From CAVOGJ01 sp963700865 (GTDB taxonomy: Bacteria; Planctomycetota; Planctomycetia; Pirellulales; Pirellulaceae): 64,000 bases of DNA. The notes under the pieces were generated by a model. It saw only the letters and a program-made list of their open reading frames with translations, was not told the origin of the DNA and did no database searches. A program made the translations under genes and the position numbers. Shown piece by piece: positions 42,727-52,457 of the stretch (position 1 is its first letter; each line of letters starts with the position of its first letter). Location of the stretch: assembly GCA_963700865.1 (NCBI GenBank), contig CAVOZC010000001.1, positions 248,001 to 312,000 of the forward strand, written 5' to 3'.

Positions 42727-44379
42727 ATGGCAAACAGGCAGGCCCCGGCCATCGCAACGTCCTCCGGCTTGCCTGGCACCCAGCGGCCTGCGCCTGGCAA
42801 ACAAGGTTGGTGGTTGATTCTCTTCGTGGCGGGCGCGCCGCTCTTGCTGGTGTGCAGTGACGGTCGCACACGAGCGCTGCTGGGGAATACCTTTCTCCTC
42901 AGCAGCCTCGTCGCCGCCATCAGCCTCCCCGCCGGCACGCTGCTGGCCTGGATCATCAGCCGCACCGATGCCCCCCTGCGACGACTCACCCTGAGGGTCT
43001 GCATCGGGCTCCTGTTCGTTCCGCTTTTTCTGCAGACCGCGGCGTGGGACGCGGGCTTTGGACTGCAAGGCTGGTTCCACGTGGGGGGCCGATTGGCGGC
43101 CGAGCCATTGCTGGCAGGTTGGCGGGGAGCCGTGTGGGTCCACGCGCTGGCCGCCATCCCCTGGGTCGTTTTGATCGTCTCTGTCGGGCTCCGACATATC
43201 CCGGCTGCCTGGGAAGATGCCGCCCTGCTCGACGCGCGGCCTGCTCGTGTGATGTGGCACATCGTGCTACCTCAGTTGACAAACGCGCTCTGCGTCGCCG
43301 TCTTGTGGGTCTTCGTCACCACCGCGGGCGAGATCACAGTCACCGATATCTTTGGAGTCCGAACCTATGCCGAAGAAATCTATATCGGCTTTGCCCGCGG
43401 CGCGGCGGAGGAGACGGTTGCGAACGGATATCCTCGCACTTGGGTCGGCAGCCTTCTGATCGCGTGGCTCACGTGCGGCGCCGTGGCCGTCCTGGATGGG
43501 CTGGCAACCTCCGACCAACCTTCTTCGGCCACGGCACCTCGACGTTATCGGCTGGGACCGCGCCGCTGGTGGTGGGGTGTCGCACTCGCCGCCATCCTGT
43601 TGCTGCTGGTGGCAATTCCCTTGGCGAATTTGATCTACAAGCTGGGAATCGTCGTGCTCCAAATTGGCGATGAACGGCAACGCCACTGGAGCCTCTGGAA
43701 GGCGGGTCAGCTCCTGCTGGCGGCTCCTTTCAGTTTCCGCGAAGAACTTGGCTGGACGTTGGCCATTGCGCAATTGGCCGCCGCGGCGGCCCTCGGGGTG
43801 GCCGTTCCCGCCGCTTGGTGGGCGATCCGCTCCCGCATGGGTCGGATCTGTGTCTCGGCATTGGTTGGTTTGACCCTCGCCATTCCCGGGCCGTTGCTAG
43901 GTATCGGTATCATTCAAGTCTTGAATCAACCCGATGTGCGCTGGCTGCGCTTCTTGTATGACCAGTCGATCACGGCACCGTGGTTGGCCCTCTGCATCCG
44001 CGGCTGGCCCATCGCGACGCTGATCTTGTGGCAAGCATTCCGCACCGTGGCTCGACCCCTGCTGGAGAGCGCGCGGCTGGAAGGCGCCGGCGTCGCGAGG
44101 CAGCTTCTGTGGGTCGTGTTGCCCAGTCGCGGGGCGGCTATCGTCGGCGCCTGGTTTGTGACGCTCGCCGTCGCCGCCGGCGAGTTGACGGCCAGTATTC
44201 TCGTGGTACCACCAGGTGTCACGACCATCTCGATCCGCATGTTTGGCTTGGTGCATTACGGTGTCGAGGACCGACTGGCAGCATTATGTTTGTGGGCCAT
44301 CGCCGCGTTCGCGACCGTCGGCATGACGAGCATGTGGCTACTGCGTCCCTGGTCAGGAGAGGAAACGCTATGGGAGTGA
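42727..44379 (+). CDS. two-domain ABC transporter permease (iron/thiamine-type)
   Basis: 550 residues with about 12 predicted membrane helices and two permease domains. EAA-like cytoplasmic loops occur twice: WEDAALLDARPARVMWHIVLPQLTNAL (about residues 160-185) and LLESARLEGAGVARQLLWVVLPSRGAAI (about 450-480). Two fused permease domains in one chain are characteristic of the Fbp/Sfu-type iron and ThiP-type thiamine importers. A cognate ATPase and binding protein are not present in the window, so the substrate is unknown. A Pro/Gly-rich cytosolic N-terminus (about 25 residues) precedes the first helix. The stop overlaps the next gene's start by 10 bases. Confidence 0.82.
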   Translation: MANRQAPAIATSSGLPGTQRPAPGKQGWWLILFVAGAPLLLVCSDGRTRALLGNTFLLSSLVAAISLPAGTLLAWIISRTDAPLRRLTLRVCIGLLFVPLFLQTAAWDAGFGLQGWFHVGGRLAAEPLLAGWRGAVWVHALAAIPWVVLIVSVGLRHIPAAWEDAALLDARPARVMWHIVLPQLTNALCVAVLWVFVTTAGEITVTDIFGVRTYAEEIYIGFARGAAEETVANGYPRTWVGSLLIAWLTCGAVAVLDGLATSDQPSSATAPRRYRLGPRRWWWGVALAAILLLLVAIPLANLIYKLGIVVLQIGDERQRHWSLWKAGQLLLAAPFSFREELGWTLAIAQLAAAAALGVAVPAAWWAIRSRMGRICVSALVGLTLAIPGPLLGIGIIQVLNQPDVRWLRFLYDQSITAPWLALCIRGWPIATLILWQAFRTVARPLLESARLEGAGVARQLLWVVLPSRGAAIVGAWFVTLAVAAGELTASILVVPPGVTTISIRMFGLVHYGVEDRLAALCLWAIAAFATVGMTSMWLLRPWSGEETLWE

Positions 44380-45521
44380 TTCGCGCGCGCGTGGCGACTG
44401 CTGCCTTCTTTGTATGGGGAACCATCGGCGTCGCCACCAGTGGCGGAATGGATTATGTCAACATCGAGCGCGAGGGACAGCTTTCCTTTCTCGCGGGCCG
44501 GGTGGAGATCGAAGCCGAGGACGGCGGGCTGCTACTGCTGGAGCGAGACGGTACCCTCTGGGCCATCCAGCCGGAGGAGATTCAATCCCGCCGCAGCGAC
44601 GACGCACCCTTTGCCACCTTGACTCGCGGCGAGGCGACCGAGCGGGCAATGGCCACCCTGCCGGAAGGTTTCTCGGCCTTCGAAACGGCCCACTATGTCA
44701 TTCTGCACGACACGTCGAAGCCGTATGCGGAATGGGTGGCTAGTCTCTATGAACGCCTGTATCGCGGTTTCTACAATTATTGGGACAGTCGCGGATTGAA
44801 GTTGACCGAGCCCACCCTGCCGCTGCTGGCCGTCATCTTCGCCGACCCGGCCGTCTACGCCGCAAGAAGCCAGGGCGAGCTGGGAGCCGCTGCGGCATCC
44901 ATCGTCGGTTACTACAGTCTGCGTACCAATCGCATGACGACCTTTGATCTGACCGGACAGCGCGAACTGGAACTGCCAAAGCGTCCCCGCACGGCCCAAG
45001 TGATTAATCAAGTGCTGGCTCAACCCGAGGCAGAGGCCCTGGTGGCCACAATCATCCACGAGGCCACGCACCAGTTGGCATATAATAGCGGCTTGCAAAC
45101 GCGGTATGCCGACAATCCGCTCTGGTTGAGCGAGGGGCTGGCCATTTACTTTGAAACGCCCGACTTGCGAAATTCGCGGGGCTGGCGGAACATCGGCAAG
45201 GTCCATCGAGATCGACTGGAGACACTCCAGCCCTCCCTCTCCCGCCGCGAAGCGCCAGCCCTGTCGCGGTTACTCACGGACGACGCCTACTTACGAAATG
45301 CCGATACCGCGAAAGAAGCCTATGCCCAGGCGTGGGGGCTGTGCTTTTTCCTGTCCAAACGCAAGACCGAGGCATTCACGGCCTATCTGTCCGAGTTAGC
45401 CCAACTGGCTCCGCTGGTCACGACGACCGCTACCGAACGGCTGGCAACTTTTCGCAAGCATTTTGGCGAGCTGGACGAGCTGGAGCGGGAATTCGTCCGC
45501 TACATGCGGTCGATCCGTTAA
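44370..45521 (+). CDS. DUF1570 family protein, gluzincin-like
   Basis: About 383 residues from ATG at 44370 (GGAGAGG upstream), overlapping the permease end. A signal peptide (MGVIRARVATAAFFVWGTIGVATSG) is followed by an N-terminal beta domain. The DUF1570 core comes next, with the zinc-type motif ATIIHEATHQLAYNSGL (HEATH about residues 228-232) and the downstream acidic NPLWLSEGLAIYFE (about 250-263). This looks like an HExxH metallopeptidase with a Glu ligand, and is widespread in planctomycetes without experimental function. The C-terminus is helical. Its close coupling to an ABC permease is notable but unexplained. Confidence 0.8.
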   Translation: MGVIRARVATAAFFVWGTIGVATSGGMDYVNIEREGQLSFLAGRVEIEAEDGGLLLLERDGTLWAIQPEEIQSRRSDDAPFATLTRGEATERAMATLPEGFSAFETAHYVILHDTSKPYAEWVASLYERLYRGFYNYWDSRGLKLTEPTLPLLAVIFADPAVYAARSQGELGAAAASIVGYYSLRTNRMTTFDLTGQRELELPKRPRTAQVINQVLAQPEAEALVATIIHEATHQLAYNSGLQTRYADNPLWLSEGLAIYFETPDLRNSRGWRNIGKVHRDRLETLQPSLSRREAPALSRLLTDDAYLRNADTAKEAYAQAWGLCFFLSKRKTEAFTAYLSELAQLAPLVTTTATERLATFRKHFGELDELEREFVRYMRSIR

Positions 45522-45583
45522 CCGGCCCTGGCCGACGTCGAGCGCTGGCAAGCGCCCCGCCGGACGCCCGCTGGTTCGCCGCG

Positions 45584-47041
45584 TCACCCCAGCAGTCGCT
45601 GCTCGACGCGGCGCACCGCATCGAGCACGGCACAATCTTGATCCATCAAGCGGATCCGTGCGTCGACGTCCATCCACTGAGCCACTTTCTTGGTCGCGGA
45701 AATCACGGTGGCGTGGCTACGGCTGCCAAAATGATCACCAATTTCGCTCAACCCGACCCGCGTGTATTTACGTGCTAACCACATGGCGAGCATCCGAGGT
45801 TGGCTGTGCTTGCGGGATTTGCTCGCGGAACGAAGATGCGTCGTGGTCACCTCAAAGACACTGCACACGGCCTGCTCGACTTCCGCCAGACCCACGGAGC
45901 GGACGTTCCCGCGAAACAGGTCTTCCAGGGCCTTCGCCGCCAAGGCTTCATGGACGACCGGGCAATTCCAGGCCAGGCAGGCCGCATGCAACCGGTTGAC
46001 CGCGCCCAGCAACTTGCGTACATCCCCGACCAACCGCTCCGCAATGGAAGCGACCACCGTCGCGGGCAACTGCAGGCCACGCTGCCGCGCCGCATCCTCG
46101 ATGATCTGTCGACGAGCCCCTTCGCCCGGGGCTTCCACGCGCACGACCAATCCGCCCGTCAACCGCGTGGCAAGTTCCGATCCCAGTCCGGAGAGTTCGG
46201 CGGGGGAGCCGTCCGCGGTCAAGACGATTTGCCCACCCTCTTGAGCCACCTCGTCGATCGTATGTTGCAACTCAACGATCGTGGCGCACTTACCAGCCAG
46301 GAACTGAATGTCCTCGATCACCAGCAAGTCGACTTTCCGATAACGGCGGCGAAAACTGGGCATCCCGGAACCGTTTAAGGCTTGCAGGAAGTAAGTCGTG
46401 AATTGCTCGGCCGTCAGATACACACAACGGGGACCGTTCGACCGACGACGAACGCGGCTCCAGATACCCTGTGCCAGATGAGACTTGCCGATCCCCGTGG
46501 CGCCGTAGAGAAAGAGCGGAGACACCGAACCCAGATTGCCAGCCACCATCTCCGCGGCCGCCATCGCGACCTGGTTCATCGAGCCACTGACGAACGTCTC
46601 CAACTTAGCGAACTTCTTCCGCGACGAACCGTGCGGCCGCGGAGTGGCGCCTTCTGCATCGACACCAGACTTCAACGATGGCGCCGCCGCGGCTCGGTCC
46701 GCGGAAGCGTCAGTCGACGTGCCGGAGATGTCGCCTGCGGACGTGTTACTCGTCGATGGCTCCTCCGTCACGGCCGCCGACTCGACAGCTACCAGCGGCA
46801 TCAGGTGGAACTCAACGCGGGCGTCACATCCCAATACCGCCTGACATGCCGACTCGATCTCCGACCGCATGCTGGTCCGCATTCTGCCCAACGTAAAACT
46901 CGTACCGGTCGCGATGCGAACAGCGGTCCCCTCCAATGTAATTTGAGCGCCACGAAACCACAGCTCGAAACGATCTTGGCCAACGCCTTCGGCGATCGCC
47001 AGTCTCAGAGCGTTCACGATGTCCGTATCGTGGTGGTTCAC
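45584..47041 (-). CDS. dnaA: chromosomal replication initiator DnaA
   Basis: 485 residues, intact. Domain I (about 1-85) is followed by a variable Ser/Ala-rich linker. The AAA+ core has Walker A LYGATGIGKSHLA (about 178-190), Walker B VDLLVIEDIQFLAGK and sensor SGLGSELATRLTGGLVVRV. The C-terminal helix-turn-helix shows RKYTRVGLSEIGDHFGSRSHATVISATKKV, where GSRSHATV replaces the usual GGRDHSTV. It binds DnaA boxes to open the origin. It converges with the DUF1570 gene. dnaN is not adjacent; planctomycete dnaA genes are often isolated. The AT-richer 5' region is described separately. Confidence 0.93.
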   Translation of the reverse strand: MNHHDTDIVNALRLAIAEGVGQDRFELWFRGAQITLEGTAVRIATGTSFTLGRMRTSMRSEIESACQAVLGCDARVEFHLMPLVAVESAAVTEEPSTSNTSAGDISGTSTDASADRAAAAPSLKSGVDAEGATPRPHGSSRKKFAKLETFVSGSMNQVAMAAAEMVAGNLGSVSPLFLYGATGIGKSHLAQGIWSRVRRRSNGPRCVYLTAEQFTTYFLQALNGSGMPSFRRRYRKVDLLVIEDIQFLAGKCATIVELQHTIDEVAQEGGQIVLTADGSPAELSGLGSELATRLTGGLVVRVEAPGEGARRQIIEDAARQRGLQLPATVVASIAERLVGDVRKLLGAVNRLHAACLAWNCPVVHEALAAKALEDLFRGNVRSVGLAEVEQAVCSVFEVTTTHLRSASKSRKHSQPRMLAMWLARKYTRVGLSEIGDHFGSRSHATVISATKKVAQWMDVDARIRLMDQDCAVLDAVRRVEQRLLG

Positions 47042-47520
47042 TTAACCTCTTCCTGAGCGCACACCGCGACCGGTAGCGATGAAGTCGTAGCTTCGATCAA
47101 CGGGCCACCGTCGACGGCGATTCCGGGACGAGAATCGCACTTCTCGTAAAAAAACTTTCCCAACGTGCCGACCGCGACGGACGGCGAATTCACAAAACCT
47201 TAACTGCGAGTCGCCGATTTTATAGACGCTGCACACGCATGTCAAACCGTCCCCCAGCCACCCGTGCAAAGTTTTCTTGCTCCAGACTTTTCTGCGTCCG
47301 GGAAGCCACAAATCACCGTAAGAAATGCGACCCGCTGGGAGCGTCGACCACGAAAAAAACATTTTTTCACAGGCGCTCCATTCGTGGAAAACTTGTCGAC
47401 GAATTAGGACCCAGTCACGCTGGTCAACGGCTCGGCGACGTAAGTTGTTATCACCACGAGGGAAAGCGTGCCCCTGGAAAACCGACCGCTACGACAGGTA
47501 TTCGTCAGCCCCACTTCACC
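47042..47520. other. dnaA upstream region, possible origin
   Basis: About 570 bases before the next gene, AT-richer than the surroundings. It has A and T runs (CGTAAAAAAACTTTCC near 47135; CGAAAAAAACATTTTTTCACAGG at 47351-47373). Sequences resembling DnaA boxes with one to three mismatches are TTTTTCACA at 47363, TTTTCCACG on the minus strand (47383-47391) and TTATCACCA at 47448. An autoregulated dnaA promoter or the origin itself would fit. No perfect TTATCCACA box was seen, so origin function is unproven. Confidence 0.35.
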
Positions 47521-47609
47521 TGACAAAATGCGCAAATTAGTCGGAGGCTTGACATCCTGGCCCGCATCGTACTCTTCGGCTTCCGCGGAGCCTTCGGTTG
47601 CCGCGCCGG

Positions 47610-48508
47610 TTAACCGATAGATTTCGCCAACAATTGCTGACGCGCATAACGTGTAAAACCGGCCTCACGATAGAGACGCACGGCCGGAAGATTCGCCGCA
47701 TCGACGGCCAGTACCATGCGTCGACAACCACGGGCTTCCGTCAGTCGCTGGGCATAATCGACAAGTCGCCGCCCCCAGCCCCTACCTCGATGATTCCGCA
47801 CAACTCCCAAATACGCGATCTCCAATTGCTCGAGACTCTCGTCCTCCGAAACGAATAAACAACCGATCTCGTTCCCTTCCGACGAAACGCGAAACCAATG
47901 ATGGATCAGGTCCGGTCGCGTATCGCGATAACTGCGGAGAACGTCGTCGGCCCGCAACAGGTGACACAGTGGTCGACAGTCGAGAGTTTCCTCGTAGGTG
48001 CGTTGCACGAGTTGGGCGAGGGAATCGATGTCATCGGTGAGAACCGGTTGAAAGCTCAACGAAACGTCCGCGGCTGTTCTCCGCTTCGCCGATGCACTCG
48101 ACCAGACCAGCGATTCAATCGTGGTAATGTGTACCAGGCCTAACGGCTGGAGCGAGCGAATCGCCTCTTCATCCTCCGCCGCCACCAGCGCTCGCGCCAG
48201 CCGTGCCTGTCTTTGCTGAAGAAATTGATCGGCCGCCACTGTCAGCGGCGTCAGCGCAGCTGCGTGCTCACAGCGAGGCGGCCAGACGGCAATGACGCCC
48301 GGCATCAGCTCCTGCAGCCAAATCGCTCCCACCAATCGCTCGGCGGTATCGCGAGCCACAAATAACCCCGGTCCAGGATCCTCGGGCCAATCGGATCGAC
48401 TGGCGACGCCCAGCACGAGGCTCATGCCAGGCTCACGATCCTGCCTCGTGGCTCGCGTGACGCAAATCGGCCCCAGGGCGGGACCTGCGGCTGATCATCA
48501 ATGTTCAT
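47610..48508 (-). CDS. GNAT N-acetyltransferase, start frameshifted
   Basis: ATG at 48508 reads MNIDDQPQVPP and would continue, after one missing base in the CCC at about 48475, as LGPICVTRATRQDREPGMSLVLGVASRSDWPEDPG, a plausible GNAT start. The downstream frame from 48425 is intact. The acetyl-CoA motif is YLGVVRNHRGRGWGRRLVDYAQRL, with VLAVDAANLPAVRLYREAGFTRY after it. The N-terminal half looks like a degenerate second GNAT fold (LVGAIWLQELMPGVIAVWPPRCE). The acceptor is unknown. It is near dnaA but on its own transcript. Confidence 0.78.
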
Positions 48509-48540
48509 GGGGCGCAACCTACACCACCGGGTCGAACCCG

Positions 48541-49894
48541 TCACCCAGGTTGGCGAGGAGCCATGCGGGGCGGTCCCTGCGTCGGGGCGAAGCCCACGGT
48601 CGAGGGAAACGCGGTGGATGGCGGCGCGAACATGGGCTGGGGAGCGGTCAAGTTAGCCGTCGGCGGACTGCCGGTGGGACGCGGCGGGACCGCCGGTGTC
48701 CCTCGCGCGGGCGTGTACACAAGACGCGCGCCAGGCTGCGGTGCCGTCCCGGTGAGTTGTCTGGCCTCCGGATCGGCGGTCGTCGCCGGCCGTTGTCCGG
48801 GAACCCAACGCTTCGCCTTGGCATCGTCCCGGAGGATGGCGACGAATTCACGGCTGAGCCGTCGGTCCGTTCCGGGACGATTAAGTTCCAGTTGGATCGA
48901 GTATCTCCGCAGCGGCTCCGATTCGCGAATCACAGGGGCCTGCCGAATGCGCAAGGCGCGTCATGATCGTGTCGAGCTGAGTCGCGTCACCCGTCAGGAA
49001 CAGGCCCCCGCCCAACGACGGGACCGCTTGCAACTGATACTGCGACTGGACGACGCGAATCAGATAGCGGGGATCGCCGGTCGAGCCTTGAAAATCGATC
49101 CGTTGCAGCAATCGGTCGCGATCAAAGTAATAGCTGAGCGAACCCGCCAGATCATACGGCTCCGTGCCGCTTACCAACGGAACACGCATCCCGGCCAAAT
49201 CCCCCCGGAGCAAATCGGCCGAAACGCGAGGCCAATGATACGTGATCCAGTCGGGCTGAATATTGAAATGAAACAACTCCTCCAGCCGCGGCAGCGGAAC
49301 GGCAGCCGGTTCCGTTGGCAAAGCCAGATCGGTGGTCGGCAATGGCTGCGCGACCGATTGGTTGCCGTTCCCATTGTCCGGGACGTCAGGTGCTCCCCAA
49401 GTCCGCACGGTGACCCATCCCTCCGCGTCCGGCGGACCGACGCCGGACGAGTCGACCGCGTCCGGCGGTGGGCTGACGCCTGGCGGATAGAAAGGCCGGG
49501 GATACGGCGACGAGGCTTGGTCGGAGGAAGGTGACGACGGGGCCGGCGGCGGGACGACCGAGGAGGACGCCACATCTTGTGCAGGATAGGGCAAGAGGGC
49601 ACTTTGATCCGACATGCCGCGGGTGGTCGACACGATCGTGCGGTCTTGCGGCTGCCGCGCATTACCCGCCGCTGCCATGTCGGTCGGAACGCGATCAAGG
49701 CTGCTGGCCGTCGGTAGGGGACTAACCGCAGCGATCGGGTACGGCTCGCGTCCCGCCTCGGCCCCCCACAGGCTGTCCCACCAGCGGGTTTCGTAGCGTC
49801 CGGTTTGCTGGTCGACGGGTCGGTCAGAAAGGAAGTAGGGAGTCGCAAACGCCACGACGATTGCGAGGATCAGGAAGATGCCACGGCCAAACAT
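48541..49894 (-). CDS. proline-rich membrane-anchored protein of unknown function, frameshifted
   Basis: ATG at 49894 gives MFGRGIFLILAIVVAFATPYFLSDRPV, a signal anchor. A long Pro/Ser/Ala-rich linker follows (to about residue 150), then a folded region with LEELFHFNIQPDWITYHWPRVSADLLRGDLAGMRVPLVSGTEPYDLAGSLSYYFDRDRLLQRIDFQGSTGDPRYLIRVVQSQYQL. The end is split: the second frame (RIRQAPVIRESEPLRRYSIQLELNRPG...) is reached by removing one extra base near 48957. The tail is again Pro-rich. No enzymatic motif is visible. This resembles a planctomycete family of envelope proteins without known role. The corrected length is about 450 residues. Confidence 0.65.
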
Positions 49895-50009
49895 TGGATG
49901 AAGATCTCCACATGTGTCGTTTCGCACTCCCTTGTCTGGTCTACAATCCTGCAGTATCCAGCTTCGGTTGAATTCCCCTGGCCGCATCACAGTTCGCGAC
50001 CAGGCCCCC

Positions 50010-51234
50010 ATGACCCTTGCGACTGCCACGCCTCCCGTGAACCCTACATCTCGCACGACAGCGGCCAGCCAGGAAGATCTGAAGTGGCTGATCAGTCCCG
50101 CGGCCGCTGAGTTCCTGCAACTCGCCGGTGCGGGCGCCGCATCGCCGGCGCTCGTCGCTCGCCTGCGACGCCAGCTTTCCGAAGCGCGCGCGCAGTTGGT
50201 ACTTCAACTGGCGCTGACGCGCGAACAGGGCTCGGGGAAAATTTGTCCGCGCCAGCGAGATGTTCTTCGATCCACTCCGCTTCGAACAAGCAACCAGTGA
50301 GGGACTCGCTCGATACAAGGCGTCCCTTGGGCCGGCCGGTCCGATCGCGGATCTCTGTTGCGGCATGGGCGGCGATCTGCTGGGATTGGCGAGGCACCAC
50401 ACGGTCACCGGCGTGGACTTCGACCCCGGCTGCTGCCTCTTCGCCCAAGCCAATGCGGGGGTCAATCAACTTCCGCGCGTCACCATTCAGTGCGCCGACG
50501 CGTGCCATTTTCCCGTCGGCAAATTTTCCGCCTGGCATATCGACCCGGATCGACGTCCGGCGAAGAAGCGCACGATCGATGTGGCGGCTCATCAACCGCC
50601 TCTGTCAGCACTCGAGCTGCTGCTCCAGGCCAATCCTCATGGAGCCATAAAACTCGCGCCGGCGGCCAGCCCCCCGGAACCCTGGATGGAACGGGCCGAA
50701 TTATGCTGGTTGGGAGAACAGCGCGAGTGCAAGCAATTGTTCGTCTGCTTCGGAGACTGGGCCACGTCACCCGGGTCCCGATCAGCGATCCTCGTTGCCG
50801 AACATGGTGAACAACTCGGCCGATGGGTCGGTGAGGCCGATGCAATCGCAACCTTATGTGAGCACCCGTCGGAATTTGTTTTCGAACCGCATGCCGCCAT
50901 TCGAGCCGCTGGGCTGGCTGGTGCCGTTGCCTGTCAGCGCGGGTGGCAGCAACTGGCAAGCGGCATCCGCTATTTCACTGGCCCCGCGGCTTGCCGCGAA
51001 CCGGGCATCCGCTGCTGTCGACGGATCGAGCAGCTAGCTTATGATCGAAAACGGGTGAAAGCCGCGCTCGCCGCCCGACGCCTGGGGCGGCTGGAAATCA
51101 AGACCCATCACTCGGGGCTCGATCCGGCCATGGAACAGCGGCGGTTGAAGGTCGCCGGCGACGAACGGGCCACGTTGTTTATCTATCCGCGAAACGATCG
51201 CTTGCAGTGCCTCATCACCGAAGACGTCGCCTGA
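50010..51234 (+). CDS. SAM-dependent methyltransferase with THUMP-like C-terminus, frameshifted
   Basis: The N-terminal part (EDLKWLISPAAAEFLQLAGAGAASPALVARLRRQLSEARAQLVLQLALTREQGSGK) is joined to FVRASEMFFDPLRFEQATSEGLARYKA by removing one A from the AAAA near 50242. The methyltransferase motif I reads IADLCCGMGGDLLGLA, then VTGVDFDPGCCLFAQANA and WHIDPDRRPAKKR as motif IV (DP-PR type). The C-terminal RRLGRLEIKTHHSGLDPAMEQRRLKVAGDERATLFIY matches the THUMP-like domain found in class I methyltransferases related to tRNA enzymes. It probably modifies RNA, but the substrate is not shown. The corrected length is about 407 residues. Confidence 0.8.
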
Positions 51235-51383
51235 AAGAGTGCCTGCGGAACGGCCCCTGCCCTACGATGCAAGCACCCGGCCCCTGACAGGGCCGGTTCG
51301 CCTTGGCAAGCGGGGTGGTCGTCTGCTACCCTTCGCGGCCGACCGGTTGGACAGGTCTTCTTCTCCCAGCACGCCGCACTACC

Positions 51384-52112
51384 ATGGCCATTTCCCCCCA
51401 GCGTATCCTGCCATCGTCGCGTGTCGCGATCTTCGTGCTCCTCCTGCTCTATCCGTGCTGGAGCGGGTGCGTGGGTCTTCCTCAGGGTCCATCGCTCTTC
51501 CGCAAGCCGCCACCAGCGTACAAAGCCCAGTACAAAACGCCCACCGCGCGTGTCGCCGAGCTCCAGCAGCTCGCTGAGCAGGCTGCCAATTTAACCGCGG
51601 AGGAGCAGCGAAATGTCTGTGGCAACCTGCAGCAGGACTACGCGGCGACCAGCGATCCGATCCTGCGGAGAGAGATTGTGAAGACGCTCGGGGCGATGTC
51701 CGATGAAGCGGCCAATGTGGGGCTTCATCAGGCCGCCGAAGCGGACGATCCCCTGGTAAGGATGGCATCGGTGGCCGGTTGGAGCCGTCGCCGCGGTCCC
51801 GAAGCCGAGGCCGTGTTGGGAAGTCTGCTCACCAATGATCCCAATGTTGACGTCCGACTGGCCGCTGCCCGGGCCCTGGCGGGTTTTTCCACACCCGGTG
51901 CCGGACAGTATCTGGCGCAGGTCCTGAAGGATCGGAATCCGGCCGTGCAATTGGCCGCCATGCAGTCCCTCAGGTCGGTCACCGGACTGGACCTGGGTAA
52001 CGACGTGAATCAGTGGATCGCCCATGCCGCGACCGCCCCGTCGTCCGCGGGTGACGCTAACCGGCGGCCGCAAACGGCCCGGCCCACGACCGGCACGCCC
52101 GTGCAGCGTTGA
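51384..52112 (+). CDS. HEAT-repeat lipoprotein
   Basis: 242 residues from ATG at 51384. VAIFVLLLLYPCWSGC is a lipoprotein signal (lipobox WSGC, Cys about residue 29). The rest is helical, with HEAT-like units: DPILRREIVKTLGAMSDEAANVGLHQA, DDPLVRMASVAGWSRRRGPEAEAVLGSLL, DPNVDVRLAAARALAGF and RNPAVQLAAMQSLRSVTG. Such proteins act as scaffolds. The C-terminal tail (about 215-242) is Pro/Thr/Arg-rich. The partner is unknown. Confidence 0.75.
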   Translation: MAISPQRILPSSRVAIFVLLLLYPCWSGCVGLPQGPSLFRKPPPAYKAQYKTPTARVAELQQLAEQAANLTAEEQRNVCGNLQQDYAATSDPILRREIVKTLGAMSDEAANVGLHQAAEADDPLVRMASVAGWSRRRGPEAEAVLGSLLTNDPNVDVRLAAARALAGFSTPGAGQYLAQVLKDRNPAVQLAAMQSLRSVTGLDLGNDVNQWIAHAATAPSSAGDANRRPQTARPTTGTPVQR

Positions 52113-52457
52113 TTGAGAAGCGCGATGCAGGCCGAGGTGCCAGCAGCGCTCGCACCGCTACCGTTTTCCCCATCGCCACTCGCCGCATTCCCTCCGCAAC
52201 CGGCAGAGTTTACCGGGGCACCTCGATCGCGCGGCAAACCCCCTCATTGGCAAAAGGGTACATCAATTTGCCCGGCCCAGATCCCGATACCATCGCTACG
52301 ACGCCATGTGAGCACGAGACGGGAAAGCATCCCGGAAGTTCCGCGGCACGGAAGTCCCATCAGCGGCGTCGTGATGGGTGGGGATCATTAAGCCGCATCG
52401 CAGTCGCAACGTTTCGCGATCCGGATCGAAAGCTTGGCAACCCTGGCACACGCGCAC
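52113..52457. other. gene-free stretch
   Basis: I see nothing coding. The sequence is GC-rich without palindromes of note. An in-frame TTG at 52434 could extend the next gene by eight codons. Confidence 0.4.

Noticed and set aside
42727..44379. Complete ABC importer operon
   Set aside because: Only the permease is present; adjacent genes are secreted proteins of unknown function, with no ATPase Walker motif and no solute-binding protein.
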